A stretch of DNA of 64,000 nucleotides from Rhopalosiphum padi (GCF_020882245.1 NC_083598.1:75459714-75523713), one strand, 5' to 3'. Shown: positions 36,890 through 51,467, numbered from the stretch's first letter. The notes: generated by a model from the sequence alone, not told the origin. Translations and numbers: made by a program.

Positions 36890-39331
36890 ACCTATATGAA
36901 TTTATACGGCTTACGATTCGATATCGGTTATTGTTACAAGTCTCGTGACTAATTTCGATTATTTTGTTGTAAGTATACTCTTATAATAATTTATATCATA
37001 ACGTTTATTATTATACCATTATAGGTATAAAAATAAATAATAGTATAATACAATATTATTATTTTATCGCTTTTATTTTAGTTCTTACATTTCTACTTAC
37101 AATGTATTTAAATTGTTGTATCTTAGTTGTATTGTGTGTAATACTTAATATTAATAATTCATATAATCATATTATACCTAACACATAACGTTGTAAATAA
37201 TTTCTTAGTTTTAAGGTTTTTAAAACATTCTCCTGGATGAACACTATTTAAATTAATTCGTCGTATAATATGAAATGCTAAATCGTTATAACTTTGACAT
37301 TACCTATTAAATTATACAAATTAAATAACAACAAAACAATAATATTAGTTTGTAATTTAAATTTACACTTTTCGTTTGACGTACATATATAATTACAAAT
37401 ACATCTGCAGTGGAAGCGAAATGTGCATTGAGACGTGATGAATATTACTGTAAATCAGTGGAGTTGAAATAGTTCAAATAGCAATAGATAAATGCGTTAT
37501 TTGACGTAGGGTGTAGCTGATACTCCCTCAGAGGATTAAATAACCATCACGAAAATAGAACAACTACAGTATACAGTTCACTGGAGAGGTGAACAAACAC
37601 TTCTCTAGACCGTTAAGGTTAATAGATATACGACAAAAGTGTCCCAATCTCAATGACTGTCCAGCGCCCACTTTATTCCTTATATATAGATTCGCATCGT
37701 CTGTACCGGAGTAAGACAAATCAAATAATTCACAGACTCACAGTCATACTACGCAATCAAATTATCTTTAGATAATAGGATTAAAACTTATTGAAACTTA
37801 GTTATTTTAAAAATAATCTTACCTACCTACCTAAGTAGTAAGTGATGATTATTTTTTTTTGAAAAATAATTATAATTTATAGTATATAACATAATATGCT
37901 ATGTCATATAAACGAGGAAATTTTCACAATAATACTTTAATAATTGCATCGCCAACTAATAGCATAAGCAATAGGTATAATAGATCTTACGACCTTTCTT
38001 TGTAATTTGTTTCGTTTTAAATCATTTTTAAATATCATAATTGTATTCATTGACTTATTAATAATTTTCAAATCGATGAATTAGTTTTAAAAAATAATCA
38101 AAATTTTCAAAAAAAAAATGTAGGTACTTGAAATAAAAATTGAATACTTCCAATGGATGGATATTCTTGTGTTAATAATAAAATAGTAAGATTTCAAATG
38201 TATAGGACATACATTTGAATAATTGAATCCACTGTTACTACAACTCGGAATAACATATGCATTTACTAATTGTTAAAAAAACAGACAAATCTTTAATTTT
38301 AATTTTATGAAAGTAAAAAAAAAAAATAAATTCTTCGCTTCAACCTATAATTATTAAATAATAATTATTATTAAATTAACTACTATTAATCCTAAATATT
38401 TCATATATTTCAGAATTATATTATACTTGTTAGTAATGGAATAATAATTTAGTTTGTACGTTATTAAGGTATTATAAGTTCTAAATATTATTTATGTTAA
38501 TAAATTCTCAGATCGGATCAGCCAGAATTATTCTACTAGATCGTAACTGTTTAAAGCTTATATAATATTATATGATAACTTATTTATATGCATTGAAAGT
38601 ACTGTTCAACAGTTGGGAGAACTTTATGCATTATATATAATATACAATTTATAATAATAATATTTCTTTTGACAAACAGTATAAACAGCTGAAAATAAAT
38701 TTCTATGATTACAGAAAATATTCCATCATAAATACTAATTAAATGACCATATACCATATTATTAATTAAGCCACTCTACAATAGACTAAAATAACAATTT
38801 TCAAGATCTTATACGACTCGTTACCTAAAAGTTATAATATTAGTTCATAACCGTGTATGATGAAAGTTAATGAAAATAATATATAAATAAGTATATCTAC
38901 ACATGATGTATAGTATATAATGCCCTCATTAGTTAATTTATTAATCCATATAAGTTAAAGTAAAAGTTTCATGAAAGAAATTAATATTTGTCATATTGTC
39001 ATACGCTCCTGGTATGGTCGCATGTTAATATAGCAACAGCTGTAAAAGCACAACTGCTTAATCTCTCGGTTTTCTATGCGTAATGATGACCTTTTTTTCT
39101 TAAAATCACACACAAACACACTTAAGCCTAAAAATTGTTTAATCACATGCAAACTAAATAAATATGTTTTTAATTTCAGTTTAAATTTAAATATTATATA
39201 AAACACGTAAGACACAAACCCGTCAAAACACCATAATGAAAGTTTATAACGTATATATAACCATCAATATCATGAACGACATGTGTTACTTACATACATA
39301 CGCTACAGATTATGATTATAAATTCGATATA
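36890..39331. other. AT-rich intergenic DNA
   Basis: No gene recognised. A GC-richer stretch at about 37,390-37,720 may be a retroelement or transposon fragment but shows no coding similarity that I recognise. Confidence 0.45.
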
Positions 39332-39812
39332 ATTCGACGCTTCCAAGGCAAAAGGGCGTAAACGACATTTTCGTAATTTTATAGGAGAGGAATATCACTT
39401 ACAAGTATAATTCGTGTATCAATCTATTAATTGATCATGTTTCTAGTGTATTCCACTATAACAACTATAAAATTTACCGATAATTACGGTAAAAATTAGC
39501 TTATTAACGATAATATGGGACTTACGCCCATTATTTCTCAAGTCGATCTCACAACATTATATCGACAGGTACAAGGAATAAAAGCGTAAACGACATATTT
39601 AATAGTCGTTTACGCCCGAAAATAACTATACACCTGATAATGAATGGCGTTTACGCTAAATATTTAAACATTGATAGTTATTCGTAAAAAAAATCGTATC
39701 GATACAATCATTGGCTCTATCGATAGAGAATTGTGGCGTTTACGCCAAAATTCTATTAACTCATTTTCGGTCAAAATGTCGTTTATGCCTATTTTCCTTG
39801 GAAGCGTCGAAT
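39332..39812. mobile_element. MITE with recurring GCGTAAACGAC motifs
   Basis: The ends are inverted copies: ATTCGACGCTTCCAAGG at the left, and CCTTGGAAGCGTCGAAT at the right. Inside, GCGTAAACGAC or a close form occurs at 39,356, 39,522 (partial) and 39,584, and inverted at 39,605, 39,647, 39,736 and 39,778. No coding capacity. The target duplication is unclear. Confidence 0.75.
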
Positions 39813-40540
39813 ATTGTATCACATCAAATGTTCCGACACTTGTGTTGTATTTTTATAAACACTTCGATTGTCTAATAGAATAGAATAGAATAGAATAATT
39901 AAAAAAGATTCTATAAAATGTATTTACAAAAAAATCCTTATAAGTAATAAGTACGGTATAATATCACGGTATATTGATTTCGCGATTGATTAGCAAATAA
40001 ACCTATTTTAAATTTGTATAGTAATAATAATAATAATTATAATATACAGACTTTAAGTCATAGCGCACAATAGCAATAAATGCTATAATAATACCATACT
40101 ATGATATTATATTATAATATTTATAATCATACATATAAATAATTATAAAATTGAGTCGTTAACTACGTTATTATGCTATCATATACGCCAAATAGATATT
40201 GCATGTAAATTAATATAAACCTAACTTAGCTCTGACTCATTAAGATAAGTCGTTATTGCCGTCGCCGTTCCCCGTTAGGATGATTCTATGAACTGTGATA
40301 TGTTAACGTATATTACACTATTACACTAAATGCATCATCAGTTGCACTCTAATAATTTAGACTTATTACAACGGTTAAAGGGACAGTACACAGATACGAT
40401 AATTAATTACACGTTTTATAACTTATCATATTATTATAATTTTATTGTTTTATGACAGACAATCGTTGATAGTCCGATCTATCGACAATTTATTGGTAAC
40501 TCTATACACAGAAAAATTCAAATAATATCTGTACATATAA
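39813..40540. other. AT-rich spacer
   Basis: No gene seen. A short (TAGAA)n-like run lies at about 39,872-39,897. Confidence 0.5.
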
Positions 40541-40548
40541 TTGGTAAA
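40541..40548 (+). repeat. Target duplication of hAT-like element, left
   Basis: TTGGTAAA precedes CAGGGGCG. The right-hand copy TTGGTAAC differs in one base. Confidence 0.65.
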
Positions 40549-41262
40549 CAGGGGCGTATTTAGAAATGTCTTATAGGGGGGGGGGGGGTTTACAAACGAA
40601 GAGTTCAAATTGGCTGGCATTGAATTGAGTCCCGCAAATACTTTTTTAAAATTAAAAACAGCGTTACGATTTTAATATATTGATTGCTTACATTGTTTTT
40701 AAAATACTTAAAATAACTAAGTGTGATATAATAATGTTTTTAAAATAATAATAATAATTATGTGTAATATAATAATATTAATAATTAAATAGTGGCTGGT
40801 AAAAATTTAAATGATACAGATTTTAAAAAGTCAAATCTCCAAATTTGCTTATTTATGTATTTGTTTGTCTGCTCCCGTAAATTTTTTCTTTTTCTAATGT
40901 TTCTTTACATGGGCTTTGTTTCTTAATTTTATATATGTATCAGACTGTATTCCCAGAAGAGTGTCCAAAAGAATAAAAATATTTGGATGTCTCGAATGAA
41001 AAAAAGCATTTAATTTTGAGAGAATTTTACTGTATAGGTAGTTATGACATTTTATCTATACGGACTCAATTCAAAGATATTAAGATAATAATAAGCTGGA
41101 CTCAATTCAAACACATAAAAATAGCATAGACTCAATTCAATATCACAATTCAAATTTGCGTACATGGGGCGTAGAGTTGTAAAATATCTTATATAATAAA
41201 AAACAAATATAAAATACAGTGAATGGGGGGGATCCATGGACCCCTCCCTTAATACGCCCCTG
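40549..41262. mobile_element. Non-autonomous hAT-like element, 714 bp
   Basis: The ends CAGGGGCGTATT and AATACGCCCCTG are perfect inverted repeats. They are flanked by 8-bp near-identical duplications (TTGGTAAA and TTGGTAAC), the length typical of hAT elements. The interior is AT-rich, with G-runs near both ends and GACTCAATTCAA repeated three times between about 41,060 and 41,140. It has no transposase frame. Confidence 0.75.
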
Positions 41263-41270
41263 TTGGTAAC
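41263..41270 (+). repeat. Target duplication of hAT-like element, right
   Basis: TTGGTAAC directly follows the terminal CGCCCCTG. It differs from the left copy in the last base. Confidence 0.65.
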
Positions 41271-42203
41271 TTCATACAAAGTTTGACCAAGAGCACCATT
41301 TGAGGTATCGCAGGGTACACTCTGGTGGACCAATTTTTTCCTGAGCCATCATATTGACCATGGTCAATGCAGCATCAATTTATGTTGTACTGGTACAGCT
41401 AAACTGTAAATATATAGTTACTATAATAATTATTATTAAAAATATTTTATAAATTATATATTGTTTTAATCTTCATTGTACTTGACATTATTTGACAGTT
41501 GTAAGATTATAATCAGGATTTCAAATTTAAAAATATATTTATTGATTTTCAAAAAACTGCATGCTACAGCTAACATTCATTTTTTTTTTATAATTTATTG
41601 CTTACTACTTTATTTGTATAAATAAAAAATTTATTGTAAACTGGTATTAGTCATAATAAATTAAGATGATAAAATGGAATATATGAATTGTATAGATAAT
41701 GATAATAAAATCAAGATTTGAAGTAACATAAATCATATAACATAGGCAATATGTAATATAAATTCTCGCTGTTTATAGTTATTAATCTATTTAATAGACA
41801 TTAAATTATAAATAATGTATAAAGAAACATCGACTTTTAATAATAATTTCGATAATCTAATAATTCACTACGAAAGACTTCGAAAACCCGTTATTTTAAA
41901 TGCATATTCCGTCAACTTTAAAAAAAAAAGTACTTTTACATAATATAGTCCCGAGAAAAAATTTCATCCGCACTTCAAAATTTAATTTAAGTTTTTAGTC
42001 GCTTCATATATTAACGTAGTCACTGTTTTTATTATATTTCTCTTCGAACCCTTATCGCCGCATATTTATCCAAAAAATTATATGCACGTAGTACGTACGT
42101 CAATTTCTGATCCGGAAACTAATTTGAATATTAAATATTAAAATATGACTATTTACGTTTTTAAATTTACCTTCGAGTGATTCCATAGTTTTAAAATTAG
42201 AAC

Positions 42204-42770
42204 AAAATATCCACGGACAAAATATCCAAACCAAAATGTCAAAATGTATCCGTTTTTCTGAAAATAAGTACATTATTACACTTAACTTTCTAATAAAATA
42301 TAGATATATTATATTATAATACATAAATTACAAAAATTAAATATAGAAAATGATCTAGGAACTAATCCGGTTTCTGTTTATTAGAAAGTAAAGTGTTGTA
42401 CACTTATTTTCGGAAAACGGATTAACTTTATTAGAAATAAGATAAAATTTTCTATTTTTAAAAACATTTTCTAAATTTTTAATAGCACAGTTATATTTTT
42501 AGCAAATTATTTAATTTTTTATTTTATTGTGTGTATACTGTGTACTGTATATAGTATATATAAAAATAAATTATTTTACATTTTATTTAATATTATTTGA
42601 CTATTGAATAATGTGTGGGCAGTATATTTTGTGAATTTGTGATATTATTACTATTAACGTAATTTATGTATTACAATATAATATACTATTATATCTTATT
42701 AGAAAATAAAGTGTAATGCACTTATTTTCGGAAAATGGATACATTTGGATATTTTGTCCGTGGATATTTT
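42204..42770. mobile_element. TIR element with AAAATATCCACGG ends
   Basis: The left end AAAATATCCACGGACAAAAT and the right end (its reverse complement) continue into a second shared block, TGTATCC.TTTT.C.GAAAATAAGT, then TTACACTT..TTTCTAATAA. A further copy of the second block lies internally at about 42,380-42,423. No coding capacity and no clear target duplication. Confidence 0.7.
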
Positions 42771-45700
42771 TACCGATTACCGTAAAATAAGGATTTACTT
42801 ACAAATTTCTTGAAACATCTAAAGATAATTTTTTTTCCTTTTAATTGACAAAATTATTTTTAATAATAGGTAATATTATTTAGTAGGCAATTTAACTTTG
42901 TATAGTAACATAATAACAAGTAACTCACCGTAAAATTTCTTCTTTAATTTCCTTTCATGAACTTATAAAAAATAAATGATTCATATTAAAATATTAATAT
43001 TGAAATATGAATAGGTAGTAATAAATATAAATGTATTGACGGGAGTTTAATTTTGTATCCTATTTTTAACTTTAACGTAATAACATGTATCTAACTCATT
43101 GTAAATGATGACGATTTCTAGTCATTGAATCGAAAACTGATTTTTTTTTCAAATTACCTAGTTTCATTGGAAAAATATGTCTGTAGAAGTGTAGACTTAA
43201 ATTGAAAGAAGAAAAATTAAAAATAAAAATGACCCCTCTTAAAAGTATAAAACGAGTACAAAATAATACAAATCCTCGTTAAGATATTAAAATATAACAT
43301 TCTATTTACCGTATAGGTACTACGTGTTATACATAAAAATAATCATCTATAGAAAATAAAAAAGACGTTAATTCCTATAATATCTACTGGCCGTTAAGGG
43401 CGTTAAGAATATTGAACATCACACTATAGCTGGCTAGTAATAAAAAAAACGTTGTACTCGTCGTCTGAAAGACACGGCATCGGACGAAACCAGAATTAAG
43501 TTCATTTGCAATTCAGAGTTCAAACACCACACAAGAGTAAATGGCTGCAGTCTACGAATCAACCAACATCGATGAAATCGAATACACCGACTCACTGTTG
43601 TTATTAATGAAATCATCGGTAATCGTACATCGATATTACATTATCGCAATACAATGATTTCGTGCATTGAAGATACAGCAGTTGACGAACCGACGACGTA
43701 CGTAAAATTGCAGTTCACTGTTCCCGTGCACTTCGTTGCCCGTACAAAATGCATCCTGATGAGTTTGATTGCTAACATTTAGCGTGAGGATAAAAACTAT
43801 TTTTGGTTTTCTGATTTGGTGTATAAATGATATTTCCGACATATCAACTTTTTCATAAATGTCCCGCCCAGCGTTGCATTTTTTCAATCGATTAACCAAT
43901 TAGTATGTATCATTATGTATCAAATAATCTGTTATTCGAATTATTTGGGCCCATTCCGCCGAATCCCATCACGCCGAAGCATAATAAAATAGAATTTTGT
44001 TTCGTTAAATATTAAAATATTAATTTTATTTGTTTATTCAAATAAAATCGTGAAATCATAAAAAATAAATTAAATAATTTAAGCATTTAACTATGTATAA
44101 GACATAATGTTAGTAAAAAAATTAATAAATCATATTACATATTTAGTAAAAATATCTAAACATTTGTCAAACATTTTATAGTTTTATTCAAGATGGAAGT
44201 GGTAGATAATCGCGTCTAGATATTTCATGATTGATATTTGTCCATTTCCAAATCTGAATTAAACACACATTTTAGGTATTCATATTATATAATATTATAA
44301 TTGTTTAGTTAATTAATTATTATTTACCGCTTTTTTGCAGTTTTTAATCTGTCTTCTAATGTTTTGTACTTTTTACAGGGACAGAATATTAAGCTCAAAA
44401 TTTTGCTGCTGTTTTTTTAATTCTTTGATCAAAACAAAAATGTTTGGTTGTGGTCAACATATGGTCCTGTTAAGAGCTGCATTCCAAACCTCGAGGTGGT
44501 TAATTGCCCTCGTTGGTCTGTTTCGTAGTAGTTTTTTTATGTGATCCACTTACTAATTATCTATGTATACTATTGTACACTTTAATAATACATCGATTTT
44601 CTTCATATTTATACCAGGCCACATTATTCTTTGGTTCTGCATATTTTTATTGCCTATTAATATAATCGACAGGTATTTGGATACACAGGCAAAGAATAAT
44701 GTAAGACATGGGAAGTTCCATCGCATGACTATTTAGGAAAAAATCATTTCTTTTTTAATATTAAAATATATTTTTGAAAAATAGACAACACGTTATGATG
44801 ATGATTGATGAGCAAACCAAATGTAATATTCACATTAAAGTTAACTGTTCAGAAACTCAAGTTCAAGAGATTTCTGATAGATAAATTTCCATATGATTTT
44901 ATCACATTTTTTTTATGATGAATAATTCTTATTCTTTATTTTCTTATTCTTTAAATGAACCATTCTACAGCATTAAACAAACTGAACCATCTCAAAGGAA
45001 TATGTCACCATACTTTATGAAAGTCTTATTGTTTTACAAACTTAAAACATTCCTAAAGTAGGTACCTACCATTATTAGACTCTAGACTCATAGAATAGGT
45101 ACTCACTAACGTACTAAACGTTTTTACATAATTTTACGCGCGGATCCAAGAGGTGAAAGTGATTTTAGCCCCCTCCCCGTAGATTTAAAAAATTTTAGCA
45201 AGTCTATTTTCGGCAGCAAAATGAATAAAAATAAATGCATGGTCTTGCAGATTGTGTTACAAACTACAGCCGTGTTTATTTTTAACGGTCGCTGTCAAAA
45301 TCCAAGTCTGATCGAACACTTAAAAACTTGTTTGACGCAATAAACTATAAAGTATTGTATTTAATTGTATTAAAAGGTGTAAGTTATGTAATTATTTTAA
45401 ATTATAATTAATAACTATAACTATAAAATGTTGTTTAAATATTATTATAATAGCCGAGGTTAGGTATTATGATTTCACCGATAATGTGATGTATAAAATG
45501 TTTTATTACTTATACCTATAGGGGCTAATACCTAAAGTACGTAGGTACCTATTTTATTATTGACAACATTTATCGTGTAGACTATATGTAGGTAGTGATA
45601 ATTTATAAAATATAAATTTAGTTGACATAAGATACGATACCCATAGGTATAAATGTATAATATAGTAGGTAGGTACAATAAATAATTTGTTGTTCTACCC

Positions 45701-45858
45701 AGGTGGACTTTGTTAGCTATCGTGGAATCTGAGAAATGTTTCTATTCTAATTTTACACGTTGTCTATCATATTATATGGGTAGGTATTACGAACAATAAT
45801 AAATTATGTCAAAAATAACGGTCAACGTACCTACACAAGACAGAACACCCATAATATC

Positions 45859-45895
<37 letters not shown>

Positions 45896-47193
45896 CTACA
45901 TATAATATACAAGTCATTAAGCACATATAATTTATTGACAGATTACCGATTACCAATTTGATAAAATTTATAAAATACCCATATTAATAACGATCTTTCG
46001 TCGAAACTCTTGATCGGGTGGAAATACCAGCTTTTTATAAACCAGTGAAAGGTTCATACGGGCAACCAGCTTTTTAACCCTATAGAAGTAAAATCCGGCA
46101 GATTGACAACCCCCTAATGTACACCTATTTTAAATTGTCGTAGAGAGTTAACAGTTATTGCCTATATGGCTATATAATATATAGCCAAATAGGTTGTTTT
46201 AATAAGTAAAAAAAAAAAAAAACAATCTAAAACCGTACTCTATCTTGAATTAGTCAAGTCAACGTTTAACGTTGAAAATAAGGTTAATATTTAATTATTA
46301 AATTACCTAGGTACTCAATAACTTTTTTTTTTTATTCACTAATGACGCATATTATGTTACGCATAGGTATATTGTTAGTATAACTTCCATTTTTAATCGA
46401 TACCTAAACGAAATATTTCATAAAAAATCCAACATTTATTGTTCCTGCTTATTTAACACAAGTTGTATTTGGATTTGATACAGGTTAGGTTATCTCATTA
46501 AACATTCATCTCAACTCCCTAAAAATTATTTGTTTATTTGTATTTAACAGAAAAAAAAAATGTTATTAGTTTAACTACAGAATACAGTTGGAGAAGATAC
46601 CTAAATTATTAAATTGTATAAACCTGATTAAAATTTAACATATTCATATCCATATTAACTAGAACAATTTAAGTTATCCTAATTGATTATATATAACTAC
46701 ATAAGTTATTAAGTTAATTAGAAAAATAACTAGGTTAAACAATTTTTTTACAAGGTAATTCCTAAAATTGGTTACTGAGTAGAAAAATGGATAGGTATCA
46801 TTATTGTTTTATCATACATTCATACCTACCTACTCTGTTGAAACTAATAGGTCTGTAAATGTAAACGGTAAATCCAGATGAAAGTTATTTAAAGTCTATA
46901 ACAGAATATTTGTGTTAAAATACTAATCTCTCTCTCTCTTATATACTAACTTCTTAGGCTTTAATTGTAAAATATGTCATTCATTCTTGCTATTGAAATA
47001 CCTAGTTACAAAATCAAAAATTTCTATTTTATCTTAATAATATTTAAATACATTGTATTTCTTGTACAAATAAAACTATCATCTTCACCATTATTAATTG
47101 AGCCCAAAACAGTTAAAAGTTAAAATTTAATAAATTTCTATATATAATAATATAATATTATACTAAAATATATTATATACTGTTTGTAAACAC
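42771..47193. other. Intergenic DNA with repeat fragments
   Basis: No complete gene recognised. A less AT-rich block at about 43,400-43,980 reads open for tens of codons on both strands without a match and ends in CATTCCGCCGAATCCCATCACG, a repeat-like end. A lone GCGGATCCAAGAG...CCCCCTCCCC transposon-type end lies at about 45,135-45,185. A (TA)n run lies at 45,864-45,893. Confidence 0.45.
45864..45893 (+). repeat. (TA)n microsatellite
   Basis: About fifteen TA units without interruption. Confidence 0.9.
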
Positions 47194-47199
47194 TTTATT
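47194..47199 (-). terminator. Candidate polyadenylation signal of the MYND gene
   Basis: Minus-strand AATAAA about 1.1 kb beyond the stop at 48,294. It is the first clear canonical signal I noticed downstream. The intervening sequence is AT-rich and non-coding, so a 1.1-kb 3' UTR is possible. Confidence 0.35.
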
Positions 47200-48293
47200 G
47201 TTCATCATTGGTACATCATTAAGAATGTATTACAATTATTCAAGTTTAAGATATAACTATTATTTGGTAGCACTTACCTCACACAAATTGAGATATAAAT
47301 CTATTTGACTGCCAACACTCGCACAGTAACACATACTAAATAACAGACATGGTACATATCAAACTGTGTACAAAACGTTACTAGGCAACAAATAATGACA
47401 ACAAAAGAGAAATACACTTGATTCTTAATATGTTCCAATAAAATATTATTTTATATTCCATTCTTTGAATTAGTTTGTTATAATATAAACACCATAGTGT
47501 ATACATACAACTTTCAATACATGGTTTTATCCACATTTTGAATGTGATATTAGGGTTTTAAATTTAAATAATATTACAAACTCAGAAAACTGAATAAATA
47601 AAAAAGAAAAAAAAAGTATAAATAATAAACAAACAAACAAATCCTAACAACTAATCAATCAATTTACAATACAATATTATAACAAGAAATGGAAACCTTA
47701 ATGGTTGGTAAAAATAATTTAAATTTTTTTTTCATTTTTTTTTTTAATATTTTAAGCAGGTGCACAAGTTCATGAGTATTCAAAACAAAAATTATGAGCC
47801 ACTAAAATTTGTCTCCATTATACATTTAAAAAAAAAAATTGTACTTGTATCAATTTAATAACAAGCATACAGTGGGTGGTTTAATTAACAGTCATTGACC
47901 CAACAGTATTTTACGTATTCAACATAAGACTCTACGACTCTAACACACGCACACACAGTTAAGCTAGTGGTGGAATTAGGAAATTATTAAGACATATTAT
48001 ATAATATAATTTATAAAAAAAATAATATATACACATACATATAAATAGGTATATAACAGTTTGTCAGTTCCTAATAAAGATTAATTTGATGTGCATAATT
48101 GTAAAACATTCACACACATATAGAACATTTATACGTGAATATAGTGAATTGACTTAGATTTACACCAAAGGTCTTTACTCTAGACCAAAGTCAATTACTA
48201 AAACAATTTTGGTAGTCAGCTACCAGTTTCAAATTATTTAGATTAATCTTTAAGAGATCTTTTTTGGCACAAATGTCACGTTTAAAAATGAAT

Positions 48294-48335
48294 TTAACCG
48301 CTACAGACTTCTGAATGATCATCCCAAGCATCGAT
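48294..48335 (-). CDS. MYND gene coding exon 8 (residues 768-780 and stop)
   Basis: A 42-bp coding part after the acceptor TTTGTTTACAG. It encodes IDAWDDHSEVCSG and TAA, supplying the His and Cys that complete the MYND finger, which strongly supports this splice. Exon 6 and exon 7 stay in phase with it. Confidence 0.9.
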   Translation of the reverse strand: MDAWDDHSEVCSG

Positions 48336-51300
48336 CTGTAAACAAAATAAATTTACATTTACATTTTATTTAACAAAGTTGATATTTACTACATGACAAA
48401 ACTAAAAATGTATTGTATTAAATTATTTATTTTATACATAGATATTAGTGATCAGTTTCTTTAATATGAAATTATTTTATTTTATTCTATTTAATTTGTA
48501 GATAAGAATATATATTATTGAAATAGTTCAATATTTGTTATAAATTATAATATGACAATAGTTATTTATTATTAAATACTTATGCACAATAAAAACTAAA
48601 CAAATAAATAATTATCAAATATTTTGATATTTTATAATTTAATGTTATTTATTATTTAGTTTTCACTAATTGAAAAAAAATCATGATTTTTATTTATTAT
48701 TATTTTATATACATTTTTTTTATTTTTAATCTTTATCAACTATTACAATCTAATATTTCTAAATAAATTTCAATTTAAATAATGTGCATAACACTGTTAA
48801 AAATTTAAATTATTTATTGCTTAAATAACATATTTAACTTTTTTTTTTATTATTTATTTATATACTATTTAGGCTATAAATTATTATTATTTTTTTTACT
48901 GAACTATAATTTTAGGTTTCATATTCATCAAGTATTTTTATTAAAAAGTTATTTGTGTAGCAGGAAACATTTTTTAAGTTTCAAAAGAAGAGCACGTTTG
49001 AGCATTACAATTTTTTAGAATTCTTTATGAATATAGAACATATTAATTAAAATAATAAATATAATTATTATTCTCGTTATTATTAGTTGTTTATCCACAA
49101 AAGTAATGTCATTTGAACTGGTTACTTTTAAATAAAATACAAAAGTAATGTAACAAATTACATTTGATCTTAACCTTTGATAAACGCTAGCACTATATGA
49201 ATATCAATGGATACTATATTAAGGCAAATAAAATTATTTAATAATATATTTTGCAATAATGCCTGTATTGCATTATTACAGTGGTCTGGAGTAAATATTT
49301 ATCCAAGGCTTATGGTCAAAGGTTAAGAAACAAAAAAAGTTATCTAGTTACATTATTTTGTTACTTGTAATTACAAAAATAATATTTTATTTTTATCTGT
49401 ACATGTAACAAAACATTAAAATCAAAATTAAGTAATGTAAAATTGTTAAAAATAATAACTAATCAAGAAAGAAAATATTTTACTAAAATTTTTGTAAATT
49501 AATATTATTTGAATAACAAAAAAATCTAAAATAAAATTTAATATAACGTACTTGACAGTCTTTGCTGCAGTACCATTGATTGCCACATCCAGCACAGACA
49601 AACTGTGCTGGTTTTTGCATACAACCTTGACACTGTGGAGCACTAGATGGAGAGTTTGCATTCATAACATCTTGTCCTTCATCAATAACCAGTCTATCAG
49701 ATGCGTCTTCATCATCTACTTGAGCAGGCTAAAAACAAAAAAAAAAAAAAAACAAAACAAAATTAACAACACTATTGTTAATACTTTAGAGCAGGTTAAT
49801 CTTACAGGTATATTTGACGAACAACTGGGCTTTTGTTGAAAAGTTGAAGACATTGACGTACTTTGAACTGGTGTTATAGTTATTTCATTGCGAGATTGCT
49901 AAAATAAAAAAAAAATTTTTTTTAAAATTATTATTCCCAATACTTTTGATCCCAACAAAGTGTGTACAAAATAATTAAGGGAGTTCAGTGTTGGTTATAT
50001 TTTATTTTTTTTAATCTTCCCTGTTTCATCTGATGTTATAATTGTTATTGCTATTTTGTTATGGAATATATTGACAACAATTAGACCACTAGGCCCAATA
50101 ACCTAATTAATTTGAATGTTTAACAATATTCATAATTAGATACCCATATGTCTACAATTTATATGTCTTTATTTGATATTGGGCAAAATAAAGTAAGGGA
50201 TGTATTTTATTATTTATTAGTTTTTAACAATGTTAACTTTCATGTAAAGCCGACCTCCAAAATTTGTATTTTAGTTACTTTGTAAAAAATCTTATCTAGA
50301 TCATAATTAAGCAAAAATATATTTCATTTTCTGTAAATATAAGAAAAATTATTGATAAGCCATAGAAAAATATTAAAGAAAAGTCAGCGTATTAGTTTTA
50401 ACTCATTCAGTTTTATTTTTAGAAAGTTATGTTTCTATAATTCATTATTTTTTAAATTAAATATACTTCAATTATGCACATATGAGTGCATCTCCTAAAA
50501 CCCAATTCTGTAATTTTTAAAGTACATTAATTGTATATCATAGTAATTTTAATTTTTACAAAAAAAATTTTTTTCATCCAACTTAAACCAAATTAAATAT
50601 GGATCTTATTTGAATGCTATTGTAAATATGTAATTGAACTTATAAATAGTTAATAGATATCATTTAAAAAAAAAGGTTTATGTTATTGTAAAGGAATAAT
50701 TTAATAAGTAATTACTGCATTAGAAGACACAACAGTAGCTGCAGGTGCTTGACGTTTTCCTCTACTTTGCTTGCAACGTTCTGGTGCAGTTAAAAGTCTT
50801 GCTAATGTAGGTGAATAATTGGTTGGAGGGTGTGACATACTAAGTGGTAAATGGTGTGTACCAGCGCCTTTAGTTAAAATTCCTATAATATAAAAGTAAT
50901 AGTTATCACAAAAAATATATCAAATCAATAGGCACAGAAAACCAAATAATCAATAATGAATGGTCTTCTTTCTTTTGAAAATAATTGTCAATCTACTAAG
51001 CTTACACTCATTTGGATACTATATTGATAATATCTTGAACTTGAACTTTTTAAATTTTATAAGGACACAATTATTTACATATTTTATTGTTATTTTCATA
51101 TTCTTAATCCTACTATAAATATAAGCATATATTTATATTACAAAATTAAAAGTTATTTTTTGTTCAGCTTATTGTTGAATGTTGATCAATAGTTAAATAA
51201 TATTCAAAATTAAATCTCTCACAATATCATGGTTCAAAAAAAAAAAAAAAAAAACTAAATACTTAAAATGAGGTATCATATTCAATCATATTTCCATGAT

Positions 51301-51435
51301 ATATTCTGGACTATCAATATTATGATAGGACAAAAATTGCAATCTTAAATAGAAATTTGGAGGATTGAATCTCAATGATGAAAATTACCATGTAAAAGAG
51401 AAGTTGGCTGTGGTTGCTGTTGCATTTGTTGTTGT

Positions 51436-51467
<32 letters not shown>

